Assembly (NCBI GenBank): GCA_963821715.1
Contig: CAWGET010000006.1
Coordinates: forward strand, 1-64,000
From: CAWGET01 sp963821715
GTDB lineage: Bacteria; Bacteroidota; Ignavibacteria; Ignavibacteriales; Melioribacteraceae
Direction: 5' to 3'
Length of the DNA stretch: 64,000 bases
The notes beneath the pieces are model-generated. The model worked only from the letters and a program-made list of their open reading frames with translations. It was not told where the DNA came from and did not search any database. The translations under genes and the position numbers were made by a program. Below are positions 44,315-53,620 of this stretch, piece after piece. Position 1 is the first letter of the stretch. Every line of letters starts with the position of its first letter.

Positions 44315-46480
44315 ATGAATAATAAAGAACGCCCTTCTTTAAAGGGAACCGCCAACCAGGAATGGTGGCCGAACCAGTTAAATCTAAGAATCCTACACCA
44401 GCGCTCTCCCCTGTCAAATCCTTTGGAAGACGAATTCGATTACGCTGAAGAATTCAAAAAGCTCGACCTAAAAGCCGTTAAACAGGATCTTTACAATTTG
44501 ATGACAGATTCTCAGAATTGGTGGCCGGCGGATTACGGGCATTACGGACCTTTCCTAATCAGGATGGCCTGGCACAGCGCCGGAACATACAGAATCGGTG
44601 ACGGCCGTGGCGGTTCTTCAACGGGAGCGCAGCGTTTTGCGCCTTTAAATAGCTGGCCCGATAACGCTAATTTAGATAAAGCGCGCCGTCTGCTCTGGCC
44701 TGTTAAGCAAAAATACGGAAATAAAATTTCCTGGGCGGATCTAATGATCCTTGCCGGAAACTGCGCTCTTGAATCGATGGGATTTAAGACTTTCGGTTTC
44801 GGCGGAGGCAGAGAAGATATTTGGGAACCGGAAGAAGACGTTTACTGGGGAACGGAAAAAGAATGGCTTGGAGACAAGCGTTACAGCGAAGGGCGCGCTT
44901 TGCAGAATCCGTTAGCCGCAGTGCAGATGGGTTTAATATACGTTAATCCGGAAGGACCAAACGGTGAACCCGATCCTGCTGCGGCTGCGCACGATATTCG
45001 CGATACTTTCGGCCGGATGGCTATGAATGACGAAGAAACAGTCGCACTTATTGCCGGCGGGCATACCTTCGGTAAATGCCATGGTGCAGGAGACGCCAAA
45101 CACGTCGGAAACGAACCTGAAGGAGCGGATATAGCTCAGCAGGGATTGGGCTGGAAAAGTTCTTTTGAAAGCGGTCTCGGAGATCATACTATTACAAGCG
45201 GTTTGGAAGGAGCCTGGACTCCAACCCCGATAAAATGGGATACGACATTTTTCGATATGCTTTTCAAATACGATTATGAATTGATAAAAAGTCCCGCAGG
45301 AGCCTGGCAGTGGAAGCCTAAAAATGTAGCCGAAGAAGACCTAGCTCCGGCAGCACATAATCCTCATAATAAAGTCCACACAATGATGGCTACAACCGAT
45401 CTTGCCTTAAAAGTCGATCCTGAATACAAAAAAATATCCCAGCGATTTCACGAAAACCCGGATGAATTAGCCGACGCTTTTGCAAGAGCCTGGTTCAAGT
45501 TAACTCACAGAGATATGGGACCCAAATCAAGATATCTCGGTGTGGAAGTCCCAAAGGAAGATCTCCTCTGGCAGGATCCCATTCCAGAAGTCGATCACAA
45601 ACTTGTGGATTCATCTGATATAACTGAATTGAAAAATAAAATATTAAATTCCGGACTTTCTGTTTCAGAATTGGTTTCTACAGCCTGGGCTTCGGCTTCA
45701 ACTTACCGCAATTCGGATAAACGCGGCGGAGCTAACGGCGCCAGGATTCGTCTTGAACCTCAGAAGAACTGGGAAGTTAATGAACCTGAAAAACTTTCGA
45801 AGGTTTTGGAAACTTACGAGAAAATACAAAAGGATTTTAACGATTCTCAATCCGGCGGAAAGAAAGTTTCGCTTGCGGATTTGATCGTACTCGGAGGCTG
45901 CGCTGGAATCGAAAAGGCGGCTGTTGAAGCGGGACACGAAATTGAAGTTCCTTTCACTCCGGGAAGAATGGACGCTTCGCAGGAACAGACCGATGCACAA
46001 TCATTTGAACCGCTAGAACCAAAAGCCGACGGATTCCGCAACTACCTGCAAAGCGACGTTAAAGTACGGACCGAGGAACTCCTTGTGGACCGCTCGCAGC
46101 TTTTAACTCTTACGGCTCCTGAAATGACTCTTCTCTTCGGAGGTATGCGCGTTTTAGACGTAAATTATCAACAAGCAAAACACGGTGTTTTCACGAAACG
46201 CCCGGGATCCTTAACCAATGATTTCTTTGTAAATCTTTTAGACCTGAATACCGAATGGAAAGCTGTTGACGATAAAGAAGACGTATTCGAAGGAAGCGAC
46301 CGGGCAACGGGCGAAAAGAAATGGACCGGAACTCGTGTGGATCTTGTGTTCGGCTCAAACTCGCAGCTCAGAGCGCTTGCCGAAGTTTACGCCCAGGAAG
46401 ATTCGAAGGAGAAATTTGTTAAGGACTTCGTTTCTGTCTGGAATAAAGTGATGAACCTGGATCGTTTTGATTTGAAATAG
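44315..46480 (+). CDS. katG: Catalase-peroxidase
   Basis: 721 residues, two-domain haem enzyme that removes hydrogen peroxide. Distal site Arg83, Trp86, His87 (LIRMAWHSAG); Tyr209 and Met235 complete the Trp-Tyr-Met adduct needed for catalase activity; proximal His250 (AGGHTFGKCHG). The C-terminal half is the non-haem domain. GGAG lies 8 bases before the ATG. Stop TAG, then a terminator. A 3' fragment of a second copy is at 54081. Confidence 0.97.
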   Translation: MNNKERPSLKGTANQEWWPNQLNLRILHQRSPLSNPLEDEFDYAEEFKKLDLKAVKQDLYNLMTDSQNWWPADYGHYGPFLIRMAWHSAGTYRIGDGRGGSSTGAQRFAPLNSWPDNANLDKARRLLWPVKQKYGNKISWADLMILAGNCALESMGFKTFGFGGGREDIWEPEEDVYWGTEKEWLGDKRYSEGRALQNPLAAVQMGLIYVNPEGPNGEPDPAAAAHDIRDTFGRMAMNDEETVALIAGGHTFGKCHGAGDAKHVGNEPEGADIAQQGLGWKSSFESGLGDHTITSGLEGAWTPTPIKWDTTFFDMLFKYDYELIKSPAGAWQWKPKNVAEEDLAPAAHNPHNKVHTMMATTDLALKVDPEYKKISQRFHENPDELADAFARAWFKLTHRDMGPKSRYLGVEVPKEDLLWQDPIPEVDHKLVDSSDITELKNKILNSGLSVSELVSTAWASASTYRNSDKRGGANGARIRLEPQKNWEVNEPEKLSKVLETYEKIQKDFNDSQSGGKKVSLADLIVLGGCAGIEKAAVEAGHEIEVPFTPGRMDASQEQTDAQSFEPLEPKADGFRNYLQSDVKVRTEELLVDRSQLLTLTAPEMTLLFGGMRVLDVNYQQAKHGVFTKRPGSLTNDFFVNLLDLNTEWKAVDDKEDVFEGSDRATGEKKWTGTRVDLVFGSNSQLRALAEVYAQEDSKEKFVKDFVSVWNKVMNLDRFDLK

Positions 46481-46499
46481 AACTAACTTCATCTAAATT

Positions 46500-46529
46500 A
46501 AAGGCTCCTGAATTCTTTGGGAGCCTTTA
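46500..46529 (+). terminator. katG terminator
   Basis: AAAGGCTCC and GGGAGCCTTT pair with a 10-base loop, followed by ATTTAAT. 20 bases after the katG stop. Confidence 0.8.
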
Positions 46530-46603
46530 TTTAATAAAGTCAAAACATCTACAGATAAATTCCAACAAATAAACTTTGATAAAAATAAAATTTTTACAAA
46601 AAA

Positions 46604-47134
46604 TTATTGCTTATAACCTTCGATGTTAGTAACGCATTCATGGCAGAATGTTGATCCTTTAATATCAACTTCTTCAATCCCATGAGACGCGTGCATTACG
46701 CAGTTCCAATCAATGCAATGACGCAAACCGTAATTATGCCCAAGCTCGTGAAGAGTTTCTTTAACAGTACGTTCTAATAAAAGTTTTTCGTTCGAAACAC
46801 CGGAGTAAAATTCTTCGTGTAAACGGCAAACAGAAATAAGGGAGTGTTTCCCGTTTAGCTGCGCCTCGCCGAAAATAAATGTTAATGCCGGAACAAAAAT
46901 ATCAACGTCCGTTAATAAAACTATTTTGCCGTTAAATTGATCCGTAAGCTTTATGGCTTCGGCAATAATCTGAGTAGAAAAGTATTGCTTTCGGTCTATG
47001 GAGAAGAAATTATCGAGGTTTAGATCAATCTCAACAACTTTAATCTTGGAAGAAAATCTTTTCGATAATTCTGCTGTAAGATTTTGCAACAGTAAATTGC
47101 TGTAAAATTTAACTGGTGCAATAAAGATATCCAT
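46604..47134 (-). CDS. Archaemetzincin-type zinc metalloprotease
   Basis: 176 residues. HELGHNYGLRHC at 129-140 is the HEXXHXXGXXH zinc motif followed by the extra Cys; further Cys145, Cys164 and Cys167 (WNCVMH; FCHEC) make the second zinc site, and the Met-turn is VMHASHG. Cytosolic, no signal. Physiological substrates of the family are unknown. It begins 2 bases after the response regulator gene, so it belongs to the redox operon. Confidence 0.9.
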   Translation of the reverse strand: MDIFIAPVKFYSNLLLQNLTAELSKRFSSKIKVVEIDLNLDNFFSIDRKQYFSTQIIAEAIKLTDQFNGKIVLLTDVDIFVPALTFIFGEAQLNGKHSLISVCRLHEEFYSGVSNEKLLLERTVKETLHELGHNYGLRHCIDWNCVMHASHGIEEVDIKGSTFCHECVTNIEGYKQ

Positions 47135-47136
47135 TA

Positions 47137-48489
47137 TTACTCGGCTTTACGGAGGCCGTATTTATTTATTTTATTATAAAGTGTGGCTCTATCTATTTCA
47201 AGTATCTGGGCGGATTTAGAAATATTCCAGTCGTTTTCATTTAAAATTCTATTAATGTATTTCATTTCCATTGAAGCAAGACTTTTTTCGTCGCCGGCTA
47301 AATCGTAATTATTCCTTGAAACATGAAAAGGAAGATCGTCAACAGTAATAGTATCGGATTTGCCAACCACCATCGCTCTTTCAATTGCATTTTCTAATTC
47401 CCGTATATTTCCGGGCCATTCATAATTCATTAGAAAATCCATTGCCTCTTTGGAAATATTCTTTATCTTTTTATTCATTACGCTTGAAAACTTCTTGATG
47501 AAGAAATTTATAAGTAACGGAATATCATCCCTTCTTTCGCGCAGAGGCGAAATAACTATGGTGAAAACATTCAGTCTGTAATACAAATCTTCTCTAAACT
47601 TGCCCGCTTTAACAAGGTCTTCAAGAGGTTCATTCGTGGCGGTAATTACCCTAAAATTACTCTTTATTAATTCATTTCCGCCGACTCGGTTAAACTGTTT
47701 TGTCTCTATCACTCTTAGCAGTTCTATTTGCATCCTAAGTGAAATCGAACCAATTTCATCAAGAAAAATTGTTCCGCCATCTGCCATTTCAAATTTTCCT
47801 TTTCTTCGGAATTGCGCTCCGGTAAATGCGCCTTTTTCGTGCCCGAACAATTCGCTTTCAAGAAGCGATTCAGCTAAGGCGCCGCAGTTTACTGTTATAA
47901 TAGGAGAATATTTTCTACTGCTATTTATGTGAATAGCTTTAGCGACTAATTCTTTTCCGGTACCGCTCTCCCCTCTAATCATAACCGTAGTATCCGTGTG
48001 GGAAACAGAATGGATTAGCTCATAAATTTTCTTTATCTGAAAACTCTCGCCTATCAAATTATCCGGTTTGATAATTTCATCAATATTTTCTTTTAACTGA
48101 ATGTTTTCAATCTTCAGAGCTCTCTGCTCCAGCGCTCTTTTAACAAGATGCGCAAGTTCATCGGGATCGACAGGTTTTGTAACATAATCGTAAGCGCCGT
48201 TTTTCAGAGCTGTAATTGCAGTCGGTACCGAAGAAAATGCGGTGATGAGAATAATAATTGCGTCTTTATCTATCGCTTTAATTTTTGATAACAAATCCAA
48301 ACCGCTCATCCTGGGCATTTTCATGTCAACAAGAAGAAGATCATATTTTTCTTTTGCATACATATTTAGAGCGGTCTCGCCGTCTTCGGCAGTGTCCACT
48401 AAATAATTATCTTCAACAAACCAATGATAAAAAGACTCGCGCACAATTTGTTCATCATCAACTATTAATATTTTATTCTTCTGATCCAT
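47137..48489 (-). CDS. Sigma-54-dependent response regulator (NtrC family)
   Basis: 450 residues. Receiver domain with phospho-acceptor Asp55 (LLLVDMKMPRMSG), AAA+ domain with GESGTGKE (Walker A), GAFTGA loop for sigma-54 contact, and FLDEIG, then a Fis-type helix-turn-helix (IDRATLYNKINKYGL). Partner of the kinase gene 11 bases upstream. It most likely activates the sigma-54 promoter at 53909-53926 at the head of this same operon by binding the inverted repeat at 54009-54050 (inference). Confidence 0.94.
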   Translation of the reverse strand: MDQKNKILIVDDEQIVRESFYHWFVEDNYLVDTAEDGETALNMYAKEKYDLLLVDMKMPRMSGLDLLSKIKAIDKDAIIILITAFSSVPTAITALKNGAYDYVTKPVDPDELAHLVKRALEQRALKIENIQLKENIDEIIKPDNLIGESFQIKKIYELIHSVSHTDTTVMIRGESGTGKELVAKAIHINSSRKYSPIITVNCGALAESLLESELFGHEKGAFTGAQFRRKGKFEMADGGTIFLDEIGSISLRMQIELLRVIETKQFNRVGGNELIKSNFRVITATNEPLEDLVKAGKFREDLYYRLNVFTIVISPLRERRDDIPLLINFFIKKFSSVMNKKIKNISKEAMDFLMNYEWPGNIRELENAIERAMVVGKSDTITVDDLPFHVSRNNYDLAGDEKSLASMEMKYINRILNENDWNISKSAQILEIDRATLYNKINKYGLRKAE

Positions 48490-48500
48490 AAATTATCCCA

Positions 48501-50096
48501 TTAAGCAAGTTGTTCGTTTTGCGGCAATGTTACCTTGAATGTAGTTCCCAAATTTGAAGTCTTTTCCACTTCTATTTTTCCGTTATGAATAGCAATAATA
48601 CCATAGACAACCGCCAGACCAAGTCCGGTACCGCCGGATTCTTCCTTTGTTGAATAAAACGGTTCGAAGATATGAGGCAAGGCTTTTTCATCAATTCCGT
48701 TACCTTCGTCTATTATCCTAATTACAACATTATTGTTTTCGTTAATAATGTTTATTGTAATTTTCCCTTTACTATTACTCATTGCTTCAATTGAATTTAT
48801 AAGAAGCGACATCAACGCCTGCTGTATTTTGTTTGCATTGCAATAAATCTCAATAGGTTCTTCAGGATAATCTTTAGTTAGAGTAATACCGCTAATTTCT
48901 AGATGATGACGTATTAAAGTCACGCTGGTGTCAATTATTCTTAGAAGATTTTCTTTTGAAAATTTGTCCTGTTCGGAATGAGAAAAAATCAGCAAGTCTT
49001 TTACAATTTGCCCGCATCGTGCAGATTCTTTGGAGATTAATTCTAAATGTTCAAAAATGCTTTCGTATTCATTATCCTTTTGAACTGCCTGTAATTTTTT
49101 TGATATCAATTTGCTGAAAGTCAAAATTCCGGCAAGCGGGTTGTTCAACTCATGCGCAACAGTTGCCGATAGTTTTCCGAGAGAAGCAAGCTTTTCAATT
49201 TGATGAACCTGGTTGTAAATATTTTTAAGTTCCTTGGTCTTTTCATTTACTTTATCATTTAAAGTTTCCGACCAATTTTTTATTTCTTCATAAGCTTCGG
49301 CAAGATTTGCTGACATTTCGTTAAATCGCCGAGCCACTTGTCCTAATTCATTTTTTGCATTTATTTGTATTTTATAATCTAAATCTCCATTTCCTACGGC
49401 TTCGATGCCTTCCCTTATTATTTTAATCGGTCTGTTAACTAATATCGTTATAAATAATCCTGAAAAAAATGATATTACTATAACAAAAAATATCGAAGCA
49501 ACGATTACATTAGTTTTGCTTTCTTTAATTATTGCATCAAGTCCTTCCAAAGAAACACCGACATCCAGTACGCCGAGAATATTAACATTTTGAGGATGAG
49601 CATGGCAATCCGCGTTTGAGCAGTCGGGTTCATTCATAATAGGATTAATAAGACCAAGCACACGTTTATTATCTTCATCTTTATAGACTCGTATTCTATC
49701 GTGGTCTGTTAAACTTTTCAGCGGAACAGAACTGTTGTGACAGCCGATGCAAGCCTCTGCAGTTAAATCCACCTTATCCAAAATTTCCGCAGGATCGGTT
49801 GAATAACTAATTGTACCCTCTTTGTTGTAGATGCGAATCTCTTCAACTCCCTGTAGAGATCGAAGCGTATTAATTATAGAGTGAACGTCTTCAGGACGGT
49901 TTAAAAGCATACCATGACGCGTAGACTTTTTGATTATCTCGCTTATATTATAAGAAGTCTGAAATCTTAACTCTGTTAAATAACTATTAAGATGATTTAA
50001 TATGAAATATGTATAAACTGAAAGAAGGATAATCAGAATAGAGGAAAGAGAAATGATAAGCCGAGCGCTAAGAGTATTAATTACTTTTGGTTTCAT
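48501..50096 (-). CDS. Sensor histidine kinase with periplasmic haem-binding CxxCH motifs
   Basis: 531 residues. Membrane segments at about 11-33 and 198-220 enclose a periplasmic sensor of about 160 residues. It contains CIGCH at 116-120, a standard c-type haem site, and CSNADCH at 159-165, a C-x4-CH variant. A HAMP domain, coiled coil, HisKA box (ATVAHELNNPLAG) and HATPase domain (DEGNGIDEKALPHIFEPF, GGTGLGLAV) follow. It probably reads redox state or a gas ligand and signals to the regulator downstream. Confidence 0.92.
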   Translation of the reverse strand: MKPKVINTLSARLIISLSSILIILLSVYTYFILNHLNSYLTELRFQTSYNISEIIKKSTRHGMLLNRPEDVHSIINTLRSLQGVEEIRIYNKEGTISYSTDPAEILDKVDLTAEACIGCHNSSVPLKSLTDHDRIRVYKDEDNKRVLGLINPIMNEPDCSNADCHAHPQNVNILGVLDVGVSLEGLDAIIKESKTNVIVASIFFVIVISFFSGLFITILVNRPIKIIREGIEAVGNGDLDYKIQINAKNELGQVARRFNEMSANLAEAYEEIKNWSETLNDKVNEKTKELKNIYNQVHQIEKLASLGKLSATVAHELNNPLAGILTFSKLISKKLQAVQKDNEYESIFEHLELISKESARCGQIVKDLLIFSHSEQDKFSKENLLRIIDTSVTLIRHHLEISGITLTKDYPEEPIEIYCNANKIQQALMSLLINSIEAMSNSKGKITINIINENNNVVIRIIDEGNGIDEKALPHIFEPFYSTKEESGGTGLGLAVVYGIIAIHNGKIEVEKTSNLGTTFKVTLPQNEQLA

Positions 50097-50210
50097 AAAA
50101 TCTTCTAATCTGCTGTTCCAAAATTAGTCAATATTTTAATTATACACAATCTGCTTGATGTTCAACACTCCCTATAATAAAGGGTAATCTGTATTGGAAG
50201 GTAAAAAATT

Positions 50211-50930
50211 TTATACGCTTAAAGAATTTAAAATATCGATATACTTTTTATTGCCGATAATCTGATGAAGAAACTTAATTTGAGAACCTCCATCCATCAT
50301 TGTTTCTCCGACTTTTGGCACTTCTGTTTTAATTTCCGCGATAGCGCCGATTGCTTTTGTATGCATTTTATCCCACTCTTTACGATGTAATTTGGAACTT
50401 AAAACATCCTTATTAACAGCGCCCATTATAGCAAACCATTCGGTCTTTAACGGGTTATCTGTTGGGTCGGCAACAATATTGTAAATTATAAAATTTATGG
50501 GGGATGAAATGCTAACGCTTCCCCAATCGCCGTTAATTTGAACTATTTGCTCTCCTATAGAAATATTTTTTCTGCATTCTTCTATCGCCATTGAGTTTAC
50601 ATTATCAAGAAGGTTAACTAGAATGGGACTAATGCCGAGATAAAATGTATTAACGCATATCTCCTTAGCAATAAGATTATTTTTTAGGTATATGATATTA
50701 TCGTCAAATTTAATGCTCTGCAATTTTTTAAGAATTGTGTTTGTATCATTTACTATCCCTTTAAAGCGCGTTTCTTTTTCGTTAGATAGATTTCTAATAA
50801 TTCTATCAAACGGGCAATTTTCACAATCGAAATTATTATCGCACAATTTATAATCTATGACTCCGGAAGTCATCCAGATGCACTTAAGCATTTCATATTT
50901 GTTAAGCTTTAACTCAGTTTCATTACTCAT
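50211..50930 (-). CDS. GcvH-like protein with N-terminal Cys cluster and C-terminal ETMMDGG motif
   Basis: 239 residues from the ATG at 50930 (a GTG at 50939 is possible). Cys17, Cys30, Cys36 and Cys39 (LCDNNFDCENCPFD) may bind metal or a cluster. The middle resembles the glycine cleavage H fold (YLGISPILVNLLDNV, GDWGSVSISSPINFI, DPTDNP) but the ESVKA lipoyl Lys is absent. ETMMDGG at 209-215 matches motifs in two other proteins of the operon. No membrane segment. It follows the NrfD gene by 15 bases. Function unknown. Confidence 0.8.
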   Translation of the reverse strand: MSNETELKLNKYEMLKCIWMTSGVIDYKLCDNNFDCENCPFDRIIRNLSNEKETRFKGIVNDTNTILKKLQSIKFDDNIIYLKNNLIAKEICVNTFYLGISPILVNLLDNVNSMAIEECRKNISIGEQIVQINGDWGSVSISSPINFIIYNIVADPTDNPLKTEWFAIMGAVNKDVLSSKLHRKEWDKMHTKAIGAIAEIKTEVPKVGETMMDGGSQIKFLHQIIGNKKYIDILNSLSV

Positions 50931-50945
50931 ATCGTTCACTTAAAA

Positions 50946-52145
50946 TTATTTGATCTGATTTAGCTGCAGATTTTCGTTTACTAAGTTTTCGGAATGATCG
51001 CCCACAAAAACGGTAAAGTTTTTAGCTATAAGTCTAAAAGCAAACATCGCAAGTACAACCAGCATCAATGTAATACTAATTTCATCGAATGAAGGGAAGT
51101 AATTTACTCCCGATGAAGCGGCTAAGCCTGTAATACTTACGTTAAGTCTATTCAGAATTAAACCGGAAATAACAAAAACGGAAATAATATAAAGCCACTT
51201 TCTATCTTCTCTGAACTTCCTGAAACTGAGCAGGTAAATCGGTGCAATTGTTCCGAGAATTATTTCCAGATAGAAGAGATAAGTTTCAATTGAAGGGATT
51301 GTCAAATAGATCAGCTTGCCGTTACTAGCAAAATCAAATATCTTTAATAAAATGCTTGCAACCAAAGCGACTAAAATTCCGACCGAGGCACCTGAGAGAA
51401 CATTCATCCTCAACTCGATATTTGTAAAACCGTCATTTTTAGTCAAAGCTCTTTTAACGAGATAAGATTCAAAGATTATCATTGCCAAACCTGCGGCAAT
51501 ACAGGAAATATAAAAATGCACGGGTAATAACGAGGAATACCATAACGGATATAACTTTCCGGGTACGATTAAATATAACGAACCAAAGGACGACTGATGC
51601 AAAGTAGAAAATATTACTCCGGCAATCACAACAGGTATCGAAATGGTTTTCAAAAATTTAACCGGTGCTTTGATTTTAAACTTCTCCAAAATAACAGGAG
51701 CAAATTCTAAAACAAGCACTGTGGTATAGCAAATTAAGCACCATGTAATTTCAAACATAACAGAATGAATATTCCACATCACAAGCGGATGCCAGAAATG
51801 TTCCGGTCTTCCAAGGTCAACAACAAGCAGGCACACTACTACTGAATATCCAAGAAAGGCGGTTAAAATTGCAGGTCTCACCAACGTTTCATATTTATGA
51901 AGGTGAAAAATGTGAACTGTGGCGGCAATTGTAAAACCGGCGGCCGCAAGCCCAACGCCGATAAAATCAAATCCTATCCATAAACCCCAAGGCGCAAAAT
52001 CGTGCAAATTAGTTGTCGCTCCCAAGCCGAGGGAAAATCGATTATAGGTTGAAAACAAACCCATTATTACTATCATAACAAAAACTACTTTCCAAAAAGT
52101 AGGTTTTAAAATCTTTTCAATCTCTTTCATCGCTTTATTTTCCAT
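50946..52145 (-). CDS. NrfD/HybB-type polytopic membrane subunit
   Basis: 399 residues, about ten membrane segments, the NrfD-like (polysulfide reductase/HybB) family. WHPLVMWNIHSVMFEI and the late SITGLAASSGVNYFPSFDEI region resemble the HybB class. It exchanges electrons between menaquinone and the ferredoxin subunit. It overlaps the ferredoxin gene by 11 bases. The normal third partner, a molybdopterin or hydrogenase large subunit, is absent. Confidence 0.9.
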   Translation of the reverse strand: MENKAMKEIEKILKPTFWKVVFVMIVIMGLFSTYNRFSLGLGATTNLHDFAPWGLWIGFDFIGVGLAAAGFTIAATVHIFHLHKYETLVRPAILTAFLGYSVVVCLLVVDLGRPEHFWHPLVMWNIHSVMFEITWCLICYTTVLVLEFAPVILEKFKIKAPVKFLKTISIPVVIAGVIFSTLHQSSFGSLYLIVPGKLYPLWYSSLLPVHFYISCIAAGLAMIIFESYLVKRALTKNDGFTNIELRMNVLSGASVGILVALVASILLKIFDFASNGKLIYLTIPSIETYLFYLEIILGTIAPIYLLSFRKFREDRKWLYIISVFVISGLILNRLNVSITGLAASSGVNYFPSFDEISITLMLVVLAMFAFRLIAKNFTVFVGDHSENLVNENLQLNQIK

Positions 52146-52893
52146 TACTATTATTTTTTTCTCTGGCTAATTCATTTTTTCTTTTTGTAAGCCAAAACAT
52201 TGCGCTTAAGAATATTCCTCCACCAACCGCTACCGACGGAATCTTTTCCATCGCCCGCATTGTAAATTCAGGCATCGATTCGCTTGGCAGTTTAGAAACA
52301 TATCCCAGCTTCTCAAACGGAACAGGCGATATTACAAGAACATGTCCGCCGCCGGCTTCTTCAAGACCATATATATGCTGATAATATTTGTCCGGTTCAT
52401 TTTTAAGTCTGTTCTTGGCAACTTCAATAAGTTGGTCCATTTTACCGTACAATGTAGCTTCTGTTGGGCATACTTCCACACAACCGGGCAATTTTCCGGC
52501 TTTAACCCTTTCATCGCACAAATTGCATTTACGTATGCGCGGCTTGGTTGTTGCCCATTCATAACGGGGAATACTATGCGGACAAGCCTGCATGCAATAT
52601 CTGCATCCAATACATTTATCGGCGTCATAAACTACTGCGCCGGTAGAGCTTTTCTTAATAGCTCCGACCAAACACACGGATACACAAGCCGGATCATTAC
52701 AATGCATACAAAGTTTCCGAGCATACATTTCATTGTATTCTTCAACGACCGTGAACGTATTATCTGAGAGATGATCTTTTAAAAAATCTTTATTTGTTTC
52801 GGATAAATTATTAACCTCTTTGCACATCTCATAACAGGCTCCGCATCCTACACAAAGAGTTACGTCAAATAAAATACCATATTCATTTAACAT
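52135..52893 (-). CDS. 4Fe-4S ferredoxin subunit (HybA/DmsB/NrfC-like) with C-terminal membrane anchor
   Basis: 252 residues, four cysteine groups: CVGCGACYEMC, CMHCNDPACVSVC, CIGCRYCMQAC and CNLCDERVKAGKLPGCVEVC, enough for four clusters. A single C-terminal hydrophobic segment (VGGGIFLSAMFWLT) recalls HybA. No Tat signal is seen at the N-terminus, so either it is exported with a partner or it faces the cytosol. It transfers electrons to or from the NrfD subunit. Confidence 0.92.
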   Translation of the reverse strand: MLNEYGILFDVTLCVGCGACYEMCKEVNNLSETNKDFLKDHLSDNTFTVVEEYNEMYARKLCMHCNDPACVSVCLVGAIKKSSTGAVVYDADKCIGCRYCMQACPHSIPRYEWATTKPRIRKCNLCDERVKAGKLPGCVEVCPTEATLYGKMDQLIEVAKNRLKNEPDKYYQHIYGLEEAGGGHVLVISPVPFEKLGYVSKLPSESMPEFTMRAMEKIPSVAVGGGIFLSAMFWLTKRKNELAREKNNSNGK

Positions 52894-52907
52894 TAGTTTT
52901 CCAATAA

Positions 52908-53579
52908 TTATAATGTGAGAAATTCATTTTCAAAATCATTTGTACTTTTATCGACTAACGAATTGTTTCTAACATCGGATAACGATCCTCCATCGTACAT
53001 AGTTTCTCCTACCAATTCCAGTTTTGGAGAATGATTTTGGGTAAAAATTTTTAATTTGAGGAATTCTTTTTTCATCCAGTTTAAAGCTTCATTCCCCGTA
53101 AAAAACAAATCGCTATTTTGCAGCGAATCCTTTGAACTGAGCCGAACTCCCCATGTTTCATAAGGATTGGAGATTTTTTTACCAATGATATCAGCGTTTT
53201 TAGATTTTACAATTCCATTAACCGGAGAAAGGAATTTTACGGTTTTATTTCCGTAAGAACCTTCGAATATCATTCCTCCGCGTTTTACCGCTTTACCTTC
53301 TTCGGCAGATTTTATAACAGACAATGCACCAAGCGCAGTCGCTCCAAACTCGTCAATTCCGATTTCCACAAGTCCTTCTTTATTCTTTTTTAGCCACGTA
53401 TGTCCTTTCGAAAAAAAGATATTCGAAGGAACAGTAGAATAATTTCCCTCAATAATTGGGAACTCCAATTGAGCGAGCGAGGGCACAAATGCCGGATGAT
53501 CTTTCCCTTGAACCCTTAATACAACCCAATCAACCAAGAGAACAAAGAAAAACAACGACAGTACAAAAATTGCAACCAT
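52908..53579 (-). CDS. Membrane-anchored GcvH-like protein with C-terminal ETMYDGG motif
   Basis: 223 residues. N-terminal membrane segment (1-22, FVLSLFFFVLLVDWVVL), then a GcvH-like beta barrel at about 50-150 (FFSKGHTWLKKNKEGLVEIG, FLSPVNGIV, NPYETWGV). The place of the lipoyl-Lys loop reads GSYGNKTVKF, without the ESVKA pattern; whether Lys112 or Lys115 could be modified is open. ETMYDGG sits at 192-198. Its position in front of the FeS subunit suggests a structural or carrier role in the same complex. Confidence 0.82.
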   Translation of the reverse strand: MVAIFVLSLFFFVLLVDWVVLRVQGKDHPAFVPSLAQLEFPIIEGNYSTVPSNIFFSKGHTWLKKNKEGLVEIGIDEFGATALGALSVIKSAEEGKAVKRGGMIFEGSYGNKTVKFLSPVNGIVKSKNADIIGKKISNPYETWGVRLSSKDSLQNSDLFFTGNEALNWMKKEFLKLKIFTQNHSPKLELVGETMYDGGSLSDVRNNSLVDKSTNDFENEFLTL

Positions 53580-53620
53580 AACGTATCCTCTATAAAAGTC
53601 ATAACATTTTTTTAATTAAA

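Noticed and set aside
44881..46041. Minus-strand frames inside katG
   Set aside because: Ser/Ala/Pro-rich antisense readings of a gene with strong codon bias.
50211..53579. GcvH-like proteins as part of a glycine cleavage system
   Set aside because: The ESVKA lipoylation motif is missing, no gcvT or gcvP is near, and the neighbours are FeS and NrfD subunits.
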